A DNA stretch of 8,742 bases from Flavobacterium psychrophilum (GCA_945897545.1 CAMDGJ010000122.1:1-8742); one strand, 5' to 3'. Numbered from the stretch's first letter, positions 1-7,287 are shown. Numbers and translations: made by a program. The notes: generated from the sequence alone by a model not told the origin.

Positions 1-3
1 GTT

Positions 4-441
4 ATGAGTTTAGTTTTAGAACAGAACGAGAAAATAGAGGATGATATTTTAAAAACGCCTTTATATACATTATATGCTGACCATATTGTCATTAACTGTA
101 AAGATGGAAATAAAGTTTTTAATTTGAATGAAATTTCAAATATTAGACTTCGAAAAAAAAGAAATTTTTCCGTAAACATTTTTATTTTATTTTTTACGCT
201 ATTTATTTATTCAATTACGTTCAATTATTTTGATAGAAATTTTATTTATTATAGTGTAATAGTTGTATTTACCGCAGCAGTAGGTGTTGTTTCTCTGCGG
301 TTAAAGCGTTATACGTATATGTTATTTTTTAACACGAGCGGTTCTAATTATATAAAACTGAGAATGTCTAAAAAAGAATTACCTTTCGCCTTGCATCTTG
401 TTACGCTTTTTAAAAGCGGTTATTTACACAAAAATAAATAA
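4..441 (+). CDS. Small membrane protein of unknown function, possibly PH-like with a transmembrane hairpin
   Basis: I do not recognise this 145-residue protein. It has a polar N-terminus, a short beta-rich stretch (about residues 20-50) ending in a basic cluster (RLRKKR, 48-53), two strongly hydrophobic segments (about 55-74 and 80-99) joined by a short polar turn, a second basic patch (LRLKR, 98-102), then another beta-like stretch and a final amphipathic helix (about 122-140). Both basic patches flank the hairpin on the same side, so by the positive-inside rule both ends should be cytoplasmic. Strands before and after a two-helix hairpin followed by a C-terminal helix resemble small bacterial PH-like membrane proteins, but that is inference from shape only. 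There is no signal peptide or lipobox. The ATG lies three bases from the window edge, so a start further upstream cannot be excluded and no promoter is visible. It converges with the kinase locus and has no operon partner here. The TAA stop is clear, with no strong terminator hairpin after it. Confidence 0.7.
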   Translation: MSLVLEQNEKIEDDILKTPLYTLYADHIVINCKDGNKVFNLNEISNIRLRKKRNFSVNIFILFFTLFIYSITFNYFDRNFIYYSVIVVFTAAVGVVSLRLKRYTYMLFFNTSGSNYIKLRMSKKELPFALHLVTLFKSGYLHKNK

Positions 442-710
442 TTGCTAGATGTAGTAATACTCGTGATAGGATTATGGTGTTAAGATGTAGGGAAATTGCA
501 ATTTATAAGTTTACTTCATTGTAGCTATTGTTTAACAAAAGGTTTTGTGATATAGGCTTTACTACTTTATAAATTGACACTAAGTTAATCTGCTAATTCG
601 CTTTTTTGAAATTAAAAATGATAAAGGCGTATTTCGATGATTTTTTTCAAAGTTTGCCAAGGTCACAACCATGTTTTTGTTGTTATAGGGTTACAAGTAT
701 TGCATGCTTA
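442..710. other. Gene-free intergenic stretch
   Basis: This AT-rich stretch separates the small membrane protein from the regulator remnant. Stops are frequent in all frames. The longest readable minus-strand piece, an ATG at 672 giving about 30 codons, matches nothing I know. The only regular structure seen is a perfect 12-bp palindrome, AAATTGCAATTT, at 493-504. There is no GC-rich terminator stem, tRNA, transposase remnant or terminal inverted repeat. Since the regulator remnant stops abruptly at 711, this segment may sit where the rest of that gene used to be, but nothing in it still reads as a receiver or output domain. Confidence 0.5.
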
Positions 711-851
711 CTATATTAGAACGACTTTTTCAATTCGTCCCCAGCCGTTTTTGGTTTTAATTACTTCAAATTCAGAAATGCTAAACAATTTCCTTAATTG
801 TTTATTTAATTTTATTTCCCCATCAATTATTAATAAGCAACCCTTTTTTAT
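711..851 (-). pseudogene. Decayed N-terminal fragment of a response-regulator receiver domain
   Basis: Read on the minus strand from 851, the frame is open for 46 codons before a TAG at 711-713. It begins IKKGCLLIIDGE, continues with KLNKQLRKLFSISEFEV, and then NG and IEKV. This follows the start of a CheY-like receiver: beta1 (LLII), the acidic pocket (normally DD or ED, here DG), alpha1 (KLNKQLRKLFS), beta2 (FEVI), the NG turn and the start of alpha2. The fold breaks off before beta3, so the phosphorylated Asp, the Thr/Ser and Lys switch residues and any output domain are missing. There is no ATG; the codon where one is expected (849-851) is ATA. That codon overlaps the kinase stop, as expected for a kinase-regulator operon. 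Missing start, altered acidic pair, early stop and absent remainder all point to a pseudogene. What kind of regulator it was cannot be told. The match is from memory of the family consensus, not from a search. Confidence 0.7.
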
Positions 852-3800
852 ATAGGGAATTGTAAGCTTACTGTCGTTCCTTTTCCTAAAAGACTTTCTA
901 ATTTTATAGTTCCTGAATTTTTTTCAGTAAAGGTTTTGACAATATAAAGTCCTAAACCAGTTCCTTGGATTCCATTGCTATTGCTTGCTCTAAAAAAAGT
1001 ATTAAATAATTTATCTTGTTCTTCTTCAGGAATGCCAATTCCGCGATCAATAATTTCTAAATTAACATTTGATGCAGAGGCAGAAAGTTTTAGAATTACA
1101 TCACCAGAACCTTGCGAATATTTGAAAGCATTGTTTAATAAATTAAAAATGGAGTATTCCATCAAATTTTGGTCTGCAAAAACAAGAAATTTTTCACCCT
1201 CAATACATGTTTCTACCTTACTTCCATCAATTTGATTATCAAAACTAGTTTCAATTACATTAAGACATAGTTGTTTTAAATCAAATTGAACAGGGTTGAA
1301 ATTAGTTTTTCCAGCATCCTCTTTTGAAATTGTTAATACTGAATTCATCAATTCAACTATTCTATCAATTTCGCCAGTAATAGTGCTTAATTGTTTTTCT
1401 AATCGTGGTTTTTTTTCGAAACTATGCCCTTCAAGATAAATAGCAATCAGTTCAGCACTTGTTCTTATAGTGGTCATTGGAGTTCTAAATTCGTGGGAAA
1501 CGGTAGAAATTAAATTCGAACGCAATTCATTGAGTTCTCTTTCTTTTGTTAAGGTTTTTTCAATAATTTCCTCTTCTTCTTTCCTTTTTGTAACATCGCG
1601 ACTACTAGACTGAAATCCAGATTTTACATTTTTTTCTTTAACAATACTTGCCTTTGTTTCCAGCCATACATATATGCCGTCAGTATTCAAAAATCTCGCA
1701 ATCGTTCTATCGTCCGTTTTTTCAGTTATAAAATTATAAAAACTATCTGTGATATGTTTTAAATCGTCGGGGTGTACAAAATCTAGAGGAGATTTCCCTT
1801 CCATTTCTACTGGAGTATATCCCAATATGTTTATCATAGAGGGAGAAACATATTGAAAAGTACCGTCTAGCTTATGTAAACATATTAAATCGACTGAGTT
1901 TTCTGCCAGAAAACGGTACATGTTTTTAGCCTCATTAAGTTGGATAGTTTTGTTTGCATTATTCTCTTCGATTAGCAATTTGTTTTGAAGTTCTATTTTC
2001 TTTCGTTTACTAATGTCAATAATTTGAACAATGTAGTAGGAGTCTTTAGTACTGTTTTTTACCTTGGAAACAGACATATGCGTCCAAAGAAGTGAATTAT
2101 TTTTTTTAACAAATCTTTTTTCTAAACCAAACTTTGGAATTTGTCCGGAGTCTAAATTTTTTTTATTTTTTAGGTCTGCTGCTAAGTCGTCTTCGTAAGT
2201 AATTTCTTGAAATGTTAAGGATTTCATTTCTTGATTTGAATAGCCCAGCATTTGACAAAGCTTTTCGTTGACTTCGATATAAGCTCCTTCTCGGTCTACC
2301 AATGCCATTCCTGCTGGTGAATGTTCAAAAGCTTCCTTGAACAGCTCTTCACTGTGTCTCAATTTGTCTTCCAGGTTTTTCTTTACTGTGATGTCCTGCA
2401 TAGCTCCAATCATGCGGATTGCTTTGCCTTTATCATCTCTAATGATTGCTGCATTTTCTCTGACATAAGCATAATTTCCGTCTGATTTTAAATAACGGTA
2501 TTCCCCTGACCATTTAGCAATTGTCGTATTTTTTATAGCATTATCTAAATCAATAAAACACATTTCCTTATCGTCTGGATGTACTAAACTTCCCCATTCT
2601 GAATTCGAAAAAGTATTCTTCTTGGCGCTATGCCCAAAAATAGTAGAATAACTTTCTACTACAGTAATCTCATTATTGGTCATATTCCAATCCCAGATAG
2701 CATCAGAAGTAACTTGGCTTGCATAAGAAAAACGTTCATTGCTTCTTTTTAATTCGTCTTCAATTTTTTTAAGGTCCGTAATGTCATTAAACGAACATAC
2801 GACATAAAGCAGAGTTCCTAAATCATCAAATACAGGAATTGCATCAACTAAAATCCAGCTCATGTCATTTGGAATAGTACGAGAAATACCCATAACTACA
2901 TTTTTTACGGGTTTCAATAATTTAATCGCTTGAAGTGCAGGAAGTTCTTCAGTAGGAAAATCAGAGCCGTCAAGACGAATTAATCCCCAATCCTCACCAG
3001 ACAATTTTTTGCCAATCAATTGATCTTCGGTAACGCCCATTATTTCACAAGCGGCTGCGTTGTTTTGCAAAAATTCGGATTGAGGTCCATGTATTACTAT
3101 TCCGACTGCAATATTTTCTAGAATACTACTAAGAAGTTGCTTGCTTTTAAGAATTTCTTCCTGTGCTTTTTTGCTTTCGGTAATGTCAACTCCAAATCCC
3201 ACCATCATTTCCAAAGCGCCATTTTTATGAAAAACAGGATTCATTTTTCGATTATGATAAGAAGTCAATCCTGTATATGGACTAATGATGCTGTCTTCCC
3301 ATTGAATCATATTTTTAGATTCAACAGCTTGCAAAAAATTTGCTCTTCTTTTTGCTGCTGTGGACTCATCTCGCCCAGTATATTTTGCATATTCAAAATC
3401 ATCTTTTCCTTTGATAAACGCTCTAAGTTCATCATCTTTTAAGGCAGCTTTATTCAAATAGAGGTATTTATGATCTTGGTCAAAGACCGCTATATCTGTT
3501 GGGATTTGATCTAGTATTTTTTCATAAAAATCTTTTTGTTCTATGTATTTTTGTTTCGTCGCCTGATGTTTTGTTATCTCCCTGCCGTATCCAAAAACAA
3601 TAGGCTTACCTTTTTTTTCTGAAAATTTTAAATTGGAAGAGTGCCAAACATAAGATCCATCTTTATGCAAAATCCGATAAACGAGTTCTTTTTTGCTTTT
3701 CCCCGTATCAACCACATTATTCAAAAGATTCAAACACATTTCTACATTTTCAGGATGTATAAATGTCCTGATGTTTTCTCCTGTAATTTCATCTGTTTTA

Positions 3801-4396
3801 TAACCTAGAAAATTTCTAAAGTTTTTAGATGTATAACTGAATATTCCTTCGAGATCAATTTCGTAAATAATTTCTTTTGAATTGTCAATAAATAATTGAA
3901 ATTGGATTTCTTTCTCCCTTAATGTATTTGACTGAACTTTATTTTGTTCAAACACTTCTAATTTGAAACTAATTTGTTTGGCAGCATATTCCAAGGATCT
4001 TAACTGCGCGCTTGAAAGTTCTTTCGCTCTCAAATCTAAAATGCAAATTGATCCCACGGCTAAATTTTGATCATCAAGTATAGGTAATCCCGCAAAAAAA
4101 CAGAATTCAGATTCTGAAAGATTTGATTTATTTGATTGATGTTTTGAGTCTTTCTTTAGGTCAGAAATTTGGATAACGGTATTCTGTTTAATAATATTCT
4201 GACTGTAAAGCAAAATCTCTTCCGGGATTACTGCAGCATCAAACCCAATTTTTGTTATAGTTAGCGTATTGCTAAAATCACGATGGGTTATAAATGCAAA
4301 GGGGACTTCACATATTTCCGAAACGAATGATAGGGTGTCCTTGAATTCATAAACAAAATTTATGAAGGCAGATGGTTTGTAGGTTTCTTGATTCAT
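848..4396 (-). CDS. Soluble multi-PAS sensor histidine kinase (GAF-like, six PAS, HisKA, HATPase)
   Basis: This 1182-residue sensor kinase autophosphorylates a histidine in response to a cytoplasmic signal. Domains in order: a GAF-like domain (about 12-150, with FFAGLPI and SICILD); PAS 1 (about 164-282), PAS 2 (288-412), PAS 3 (420-545), PAS 4 (553-677), PAS 5 (683-803) and PAS 6 (825-940), most ending in the DIT/DIS/DVT-K motif typical of PAS/PAC junctions; a HisKA dimerisation domain with H-box SHEFRTP, phosphorylated residue H968; and an HATPase with N-box (NLLNNAFKY), G1 box DRGIGIP (D1117) and G2 box GTGLGL (1145-1150). All catalytic motifs are intact. No signal peptide or transmembrane segment is seen, so it should be cytoplasmic; bound ligands cannot be predicted. 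There is no receiver or HPt domain, so it needs a separate partner, and the adjacent one seems to be broken. The ATG at 4396 is preceded by an A-rich leader without a Shine-Dalgarno sequence. It diverges from dnaG. Confidence 0.95.
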   Translation of the reverse strand: MNQETYKPSAFINFVYEFKDTLSFVSEICEVPFAFITHRDFSNTLTITKIGFDAAVIPEEILLYSQNIIKQNTVIQISDLKKDSKHQSNKSNLSESEFCFFAGLPILDDQNLAVGSICILDLRAKELSSAQLRSLEYAAKQISFKLEVFEQNKVQSNTLREKEIQFQLFIDNSKEIIYEIDLEGIFSYTSKNFRNFLGYKTDEITGENIRTFIHPENVEMCLNLLNNVVDTGKSKKELVYRILHKDGSYVWHSSNLKFSEKKGKPIVFGYGREITKHQATKQKYIEQKDFYEKILDQIPTDIAVFDQDHKYLYLNKAALKDDELRAFIKGKDDFEYAKYTGRDESTAAKRRANFLQAVESKNMIQWEDSIISPYTGLTSYHNRKMNPVFHKNGALEMMVGFGVDITESKKAQEEILKSKQLLSSILENIAVGIVIHGPQSEFLQNNAAACEIMGVTEDQLIGKKLSGEDWGLIRLDGSDFPTEELPALQAIKLLKPVKNVVMGISRTIPNDMSWILVDAIPVFDDLGTLLYVVCSFNDITDLKKIEDELKRSNERFSYASQVTSDAIWDWNMTNNEITVVESYSTIFGHSAKKNTFSNSEWGSLVHPDDKEMCFIDLDNAIKNTTIAKWSGEYRYLKSDGNYAYVRENAAIIRDDKGKAIRMIGAMQDITVKKNLEDKLRHSEELFKEAFEHSPAGMALVDREGAYIEVNEKLCQMLGYSNQEMKSLTFQEITYEDDLAADLKNKKNLDSGQIPKFGLEKRFVKKNNSLLWTHMSVSKVKNSTKDSYYIVQIIDISKRKKIELQNKLLIEENNANKTIQLNEAKNMYRFLAENSVDLICLHKLDGTFQYVSPSMINILGYTPVEMEGKSPLDFVHPDDLKHITDSFYNFITEKTDDRTIARFLNTDGIYVWLETKASIVKEKNVKSGFQSSSRDVTKRKEEEEIIEKTLTKERELNELRSNLISTVSHEFRTPMTTIRTSAELIAIYLEGHSFEKKPRLEKQLSTITGEIDRIVELMNSVLTISKEDAGKTNFNPVQFDLKQLCLNVIETSFDNQIDGSKVETCIEGEKFLVFADQNLMEYSIFNLLNNAFKYSQGSGDVILKLSASASNVNLEIIDRGIGIPEEEQDKLFNTFFRASNSNGIQGTGLGLYIVKTFTEKNSGTIKLESLLGKGTTVSLQFPI

Positions 4397-4402
4397 TTTA
4401 AA

Positions 4403-4431
4403 AATAATTATAGGTTGGGGGGATAATTATT
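4403..4431 (-). promoter_or_regulatory. Inverted repeat with a six-C loop just upstream of the kinase start
   Basis: A perfect 9-bp inverted repeat, AATAATTAT (4403-4411) and ATAATTATT (4423-4431), encloses an 11-base spacer containing six consecutive G on the + strand (4417-4422), read as six C in the kinase transcript. It ends six bases before the kinase ATG. If it lies in the leader it would form an AT-only stem with a C-rich loop covering the ribosome-binding area; otherwise it could be a protein-binding dyad. The stem is weak by base composition and I see no clear TAnnTTTG promoter for the kinase upstream, so its role is inference. Confidence 0.4.
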
Positions 4432-4616
4432 CAGATTTGGCTAAAATAATGATGTAAAAATAACATTTAATTTGTTATTTAGGTAATAATATCGGTTGTC
4501 TATTTATTATATTAGAAGTGATTTAAACTTATTTTGTAAAGATCAAAGGAGAATAGCTGATTTTTTACTTTTTTTTAAATTTAAATTTTATTATTGCTTA
4601 AGATTTAAATTTAACT

Positions 4617-4636
4617 TTATTTGTTCCAACAAATAA
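4617..4636. promoter_or_regulatory. Perfect 9-bp inverted repeat upstream of dnaG, candidate operator
   Basis: TTATTTGTT (4617-4625) and AACAAATAA (4628-4636) are exact reverse complements separated by CC. The dyad is centred about 30 bases before the dnaG -7 candidate, where it would overlap the -33 region. A position like this suits a repressor or activator site. The short spacer and perfect symmetry stand out even in an AT-rich region. No T-run follows, so it is not a good terminator. No binding protein can be named. Confidence 0.45.
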
Positions 4637-4648
4637 TTTAGTATCGCT

Positions 4649-4664
4649 AAACTTTGTAACTTTG
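4649..4664 (+). promoter_or_regulatory. Candidate dnaG promoter: tandem -7-like boxes
   Basis: TAACTTTG at 4657-4664 matches the Bacteroidota -7 consensus TAnnTTTG exactly, 20 bases before the dnaG start codon, which implies a short leader. It is preceded directly by AAACTTTG (4649-4656), a near-identical 8-mer forming a tandem repeat. A -33 TTG is not found at the usual spacing; the nearest TTTG (4620-4623, inside the inverted repeat) is 25 bases from the first box and 33 from the second. The -7 match is good but the promoter as a whole is only moderately supported. Confidence 0.5.
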
Positions 4665-4684
4665 GCTTTCAAAAATTTTACAAA

Positions 4685-6661
4685 TTGATTTCAAAATCCA
4701 CCATTGACACTGTTTTCGAAACTGCTCGCGTTGAGGAAGTTATTGGTGATTTTGTGCAATTAAAGCGTGCCGGAAGCAACTTCAAGGGATTAAGTCCGTT
4801 TTCAGACGAGCGTTCACCATCATTTATGGTCTCACCGGCCAAGGGAATTTGGAAAGATTTCAGTTCTGGAAAAGGAGGGAACGCAGTGGCTTTCTTAATG
4901 GAGCACTCGCATTTTACATATCCGGAAGCGATTCGGTATTTGGCTAAAAAATACAATATCGAAATCGAAGAAACCGAGCAAACCGACGAGGAAAAAGCAA
5001 ACACGGATGTTCGTGAAAGTATGTACTTGGTTTCGGAATTTGCCAAAGATTATTTTCAAAACATTCTTTTACAGTCTGATGAAGGCAAAGCTATTGGACT
5101 ATCTTATTTTAAAGAAAGAGGTTTTACTAATGAAACTATAAAAAAATTCGTTCTAGGTTATTCTCCTGAAACTTGGGACGCTTTTACCAAAGAAGCTTTA
5201 GGCAAAGGTTATAAGTTAGAATTTCTAGAAAGTACAGGACTTACAATCCCAAAAGAGGACAGACCCTTTGACCGTTTCAAAGGACGAGTTATGTTTCCCA
5301 TTCAGAGTATGTCGGGAAGGATTTTGGGTTTCGGCGGAAGGATTTTGGGCAATGATAAAAAAGCGGCAAAATACCTCAATTCACCCGAAAGTGATATTTA
5401 CCATAAAAGCAAAGTCTTGTACGGGATTTACCAAGCTAAGCAAGCCATTGCCAAACAAAATAATTGTTATTTAGTTGAAGGTTATACAGATGTGATCCAG
5501 TTTAATCAAGCTGGAATAGAAAACGTGGTTGCTTCCTCAGGAACTGCTTTGACGCCAGACCAAATTCGATTAATCAACAGATTGACAAAAAACATAACCG
5601 TTCTTTTTGATGGTGATGCTGCGGGATTACGCGCTTCTATCCGAGGAATCGACTTGATTCTTGAAGAAGGAATGAACGTGAAAGTGTGTGCTTTTCCTGA
5701 CGGAGAAGACCCCGATAGTTTTGCTAAGAAAACTCCTTATGAAGAGCTAGTAGAATATTTAGAAGAGAATTCCAAAGATTTTATCCAGTTCAAAGCATCG
5801 ATGTTAATGAATGATGCCAAAAATGATCCCATCAAAAAAGCCGATTTGATTCGGGATATGGTGGTGAGTATATCTAAAATTCCAGATAGAATTCAACGAG
5901 AAATCTACATTCAGGAATGTTCGCGAATTATGGATATTTCGGAACAAGTACTTGTTAGTACATTGGCACAATTGGTCAAAAAAGACATTTTAGATATTGG
6001 AAAGAAACAAAAGCAAGAGCAAAAAGCTTTTGAAGTTGTAAAAAATGAAGCGCCAATCCAAATCGAAAAAGTCGATATTCTCTATAGATTGGAACGTAAA
6101 ATTATAGAAATTCTTTTGTTATATGGAAATAAAACGGAGGAGTTTGAAGATGTACTTTTGAAAACAAATGAAGAGGGCGACATCGAAAATGTAATCGAGA
6201 AGAAGGAGTGTAAAGTGTATCAAAGAATTTATTTGAGTTTGCAGGAAGACGAAGTAGAGCTTGCAAATCCTTTATTTCGCGATATATATAACAATTTGAT
6301 TAACTATTATCATCAAAATGAAAATTTTAGTATTGAGCAATACTTAATGCATTTGCAACCCGAATTTGCACAAGAAGTAACCGATATTTTAATGGAAGAC
6401 GAAAGGGTTATCTTGCATAACTGGGAAGGTCAAAATATTTTTCCAAAAACAAAGCACGACTCCATTAGTCAATACGTTACCGAAACTATTCTATCTATGC
6501 GTTGGTATTTAGTAGATCGAATTATAGAGGAAATAAAAGGCTCTATATCCTCTGAACCAGATTCAGATAATAGAGAGCCGCTATCTATGGCGATGGATTA
6601 CTACAAGCTAATCAATTCCTTTTCGAAAAAATTAGGAAGAGTAATGTCGCGTTATAATTAA
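4685..6661 (+). CDS. dnaG: DNA primase DnaG lacking zinc-finger ligands
   Basis: This primase synthesises RNA primers for lagging-strand replication together with the replicative helicase. The N-terminal region (1-100) aligns with the DnaG zinc-binding domain (family pattern CPFH ... C-x2-C), but the four ligand positions are S37, S40, D58 and S61, while the surrounding SPSF, VSP and GKGGNAVAF are kept. The catalytic core has RFKGRVMFPI and KYLNSPES, and a TOPRIM domain with E265, D269, D309, D311, D342 and D344. The C-terminal 220 residues are poorly conserved and should hold the helicase-interaction domain. Length (658) is somewhat longer than E. coli DnaG (581). The start is a TTG: no in-frame ATG precedes it, and the first internal ATG (residue 48) would remove half the N-terminal domain. 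The ISKSTIDTVFETARVEEVIGDF region fits the usual DnaG N-terminus, which supports TTG. It diverges from the kinase and its stop overlaps that of the convergent regulator. Confidence 0.97.
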   Translation: MISKSTIDTVFETARVEEVIGDFVQLKRAGSNFKGLSPFSDERSPSFMVSPAKGIWKDFSSGKGGNAVAFLMEHSHFTYPEAIRYLAKKYNIEIEETEQTDEEKANTDVRESMYLVSEFAKDYFQNILLQSDEGKAIGLSYFKERGFTNETIKKFVLGYSPETWDAFTKEALGKGYKLEFLESTGLTIPKEDRPFDRFKGRVMFPIQSMSGRILGFGGRILGNDKKAAKYLNSPESDIYHKSKVLYGIYQAKQAIAKQNNCYLVEGYTDVIQFNQAGIENVVASSGTALTPDQIRLINRLTKNITVLFDGDAAGLRASIRGIDLILEEGMNVKVCAFPDGEDPDSFAKKTPYEELVEYLEENSKDFIQFKASMLMNDAKNDPIKKADLIRDMVVSISKIPDRIQREIYIQECSRIMDISEQVLVSTLAQLVKKDILDIGKKQKQEQKAFEVVKNEAPIQIEKVDILYRLERKIIEILLLYGNKTEEFEDVLLKTNEEGDIENVIEKKECKVYQRIYLSLQEDEVELANPLFRDIYNNLINYYHQNENFSIEQYLMHLQPEFAQEVTDILMEDERVILHNWEGQNIFPKTKHDSISQYVTETILSMRWYLVDRIIEEIKGSISSEPDSDNREPLSMAMDYYKLINSFSKKLGRVMSRYN

Positions 6662-7287
6662 ACTATTTCGAGTGTTTTTGCTTTGTTTACCAAGTCTACT
6701 AAATTGGTAACATTTAATTTTTGTAACAATCTTAATTTATAAGTGCTAATTGTTTTTTCGTTGAGGTTTAAGATTTTAGAAATCTCGTTATTTTTTTTAC
6801 CGTCACTCAAGTAACGCAAAACTTCGACTTCACGGTTGGAGAGCTTTCGATACAAACGTTCGCTTTTATTTTGTTTAGCAATCAATGCTAGGTTTTTCTT
6901 AACGTTCTCATTTATAATTATCTTCCCTTGACTTACTTTTACAATAGACTGTCCTAGAGTTTCTAGTTTTTCTTTTTTGGAGACAAAACCTGCAACACCG
7001 GCTTTGATTGCGTTTGGCGCATAAATTTGCTCTGAAAGGTCACTGAAGATAATAATTTTTGTTTTTGGAAAATTTTTCAAAATATTTTTAACTTCAAAAA
7101 TACTAGAAAGACCTTCTAATTCTAAGTCCAATATTAAAACATCAATCTCCTTCGTAAGGAGTATGTCTCTTACCATAATAAAGTTCCCCACGTTAGCAAC
7201 TATTGAAATATCATCGTGATCTTTGAAATACGATTTTACTCCAAAATGTACAACAGGGTGATTATCGGCTAAACAAACTTTTATCAT
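6658..7287 (-). CDS. NarL/LuxR-family response regulator, orphan
   Basis: This is a 209-residue two-component response regulator that should bind DNA when phosphorylated. The receiver domain (about 1-120) has the acidic residue D8 (in ADNHP), phosphoacceptor D54 (LILDLELEG), switch residue S82 and K104, so it is complete for phosphotransfer. A linker of about 25 residues leads to a LuxR-type helix-turn-helix (about 147-205) with SNREVEVLRYL, NNEISKILNLNEKTIS and the recognition helix STYKLRLLQKL. No kinase is adjacent in the same direction; the nearest in the window is the multi-PAS kinase, 2.3 kb away beyond dnaG and transcribed on its own. The gene lies 89 bp downstream of nadE on the same strand, so it may be read from the nadE promoter or from a weak promoter of its own. 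Its TAA overlaps the dnaG TAA tail to tail. The ATG at 7287 is the only sensible start and has no Shine-Dalgarno sequence. Targets cannot be predicted. Confidence 0.93.
   Translation of the reverse strand: MIKVCLADNHPVVHFGVKSYFKDHDDISIVANVGNFIMVRDILLTKEIDVLILDLELEGLSSIFEVKNILKNFPKTKIIIFSDLSEQIYAPNAIKAGVAGFVSKKEKLETLGQSIVKVSQGKIIINENVKKNLALIAKQNKSERLYRKLSNREVEVLRYLSDGKKNNEISKILNLNEKTISTYKLRLLQKLNVTNLVDLVNKAKTLEIV
6687..6710 (+). terminator. Weak terminator-like hairpin after dnaG, inside the convergent gene
   Basis: TTACCAA (6687-6693) and TTGGTAA (6704-6710) form a 7-bp stem with a 10-base loop, starting 25 bases after the dnaG stop, followed on the + strand by CATTTAATTTTTG, which is T-rich but not a clean T-run. 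As dnaG and the regulator have no intergenic space, any intrinsic dnaG terminator must lie inside the regulator gene. The stem also encodes TNLVDLVN in the LuxR domain, so the symmetry may simply follow from the repeated protein pattern. Confidence 0.25.

Noticed and set aside
493..504. Perfect 12-bp palindrome AAATTGCAATTT
   Set aside because: Short and AT-rich, with no promoter or gene start beside it; could be chance.
442..710. Possible insertion-sequence remnant beside the truncated regulator
   Set aside because: No transposase-like translation, terminal inverted repeats or target duplication could be found.
637..855. 72-codon + strand frame downstream of the small membrane protein
   Set aside because: It runs antisense over the regulator remnant, whose minus-strand translation makes protein-family sense, and this translation does not.
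975..1235. + strand frame inside the kinase gene
   Set aside because: Antisense shadow of the HATPase region; no start signal or recognisable sequence.
3137..3442. 101-codon + strand frame rich in Phe, Cys and Ser
   Set aside because: Antisense shadow of PAS-encoding sequence; composition is typical of the complement of coding DNA.
4678..5046. 122-codon minus-strand frame over the start of dnaG
   Set aside because: Lies antisense to the conserved DnaG N-terminus; Ser-rich shadow composition.
5268..5474. 68-codon + strand frame within dnaG
   Set aside because: Out-of-frame shadow of the DnaG catalytic core.
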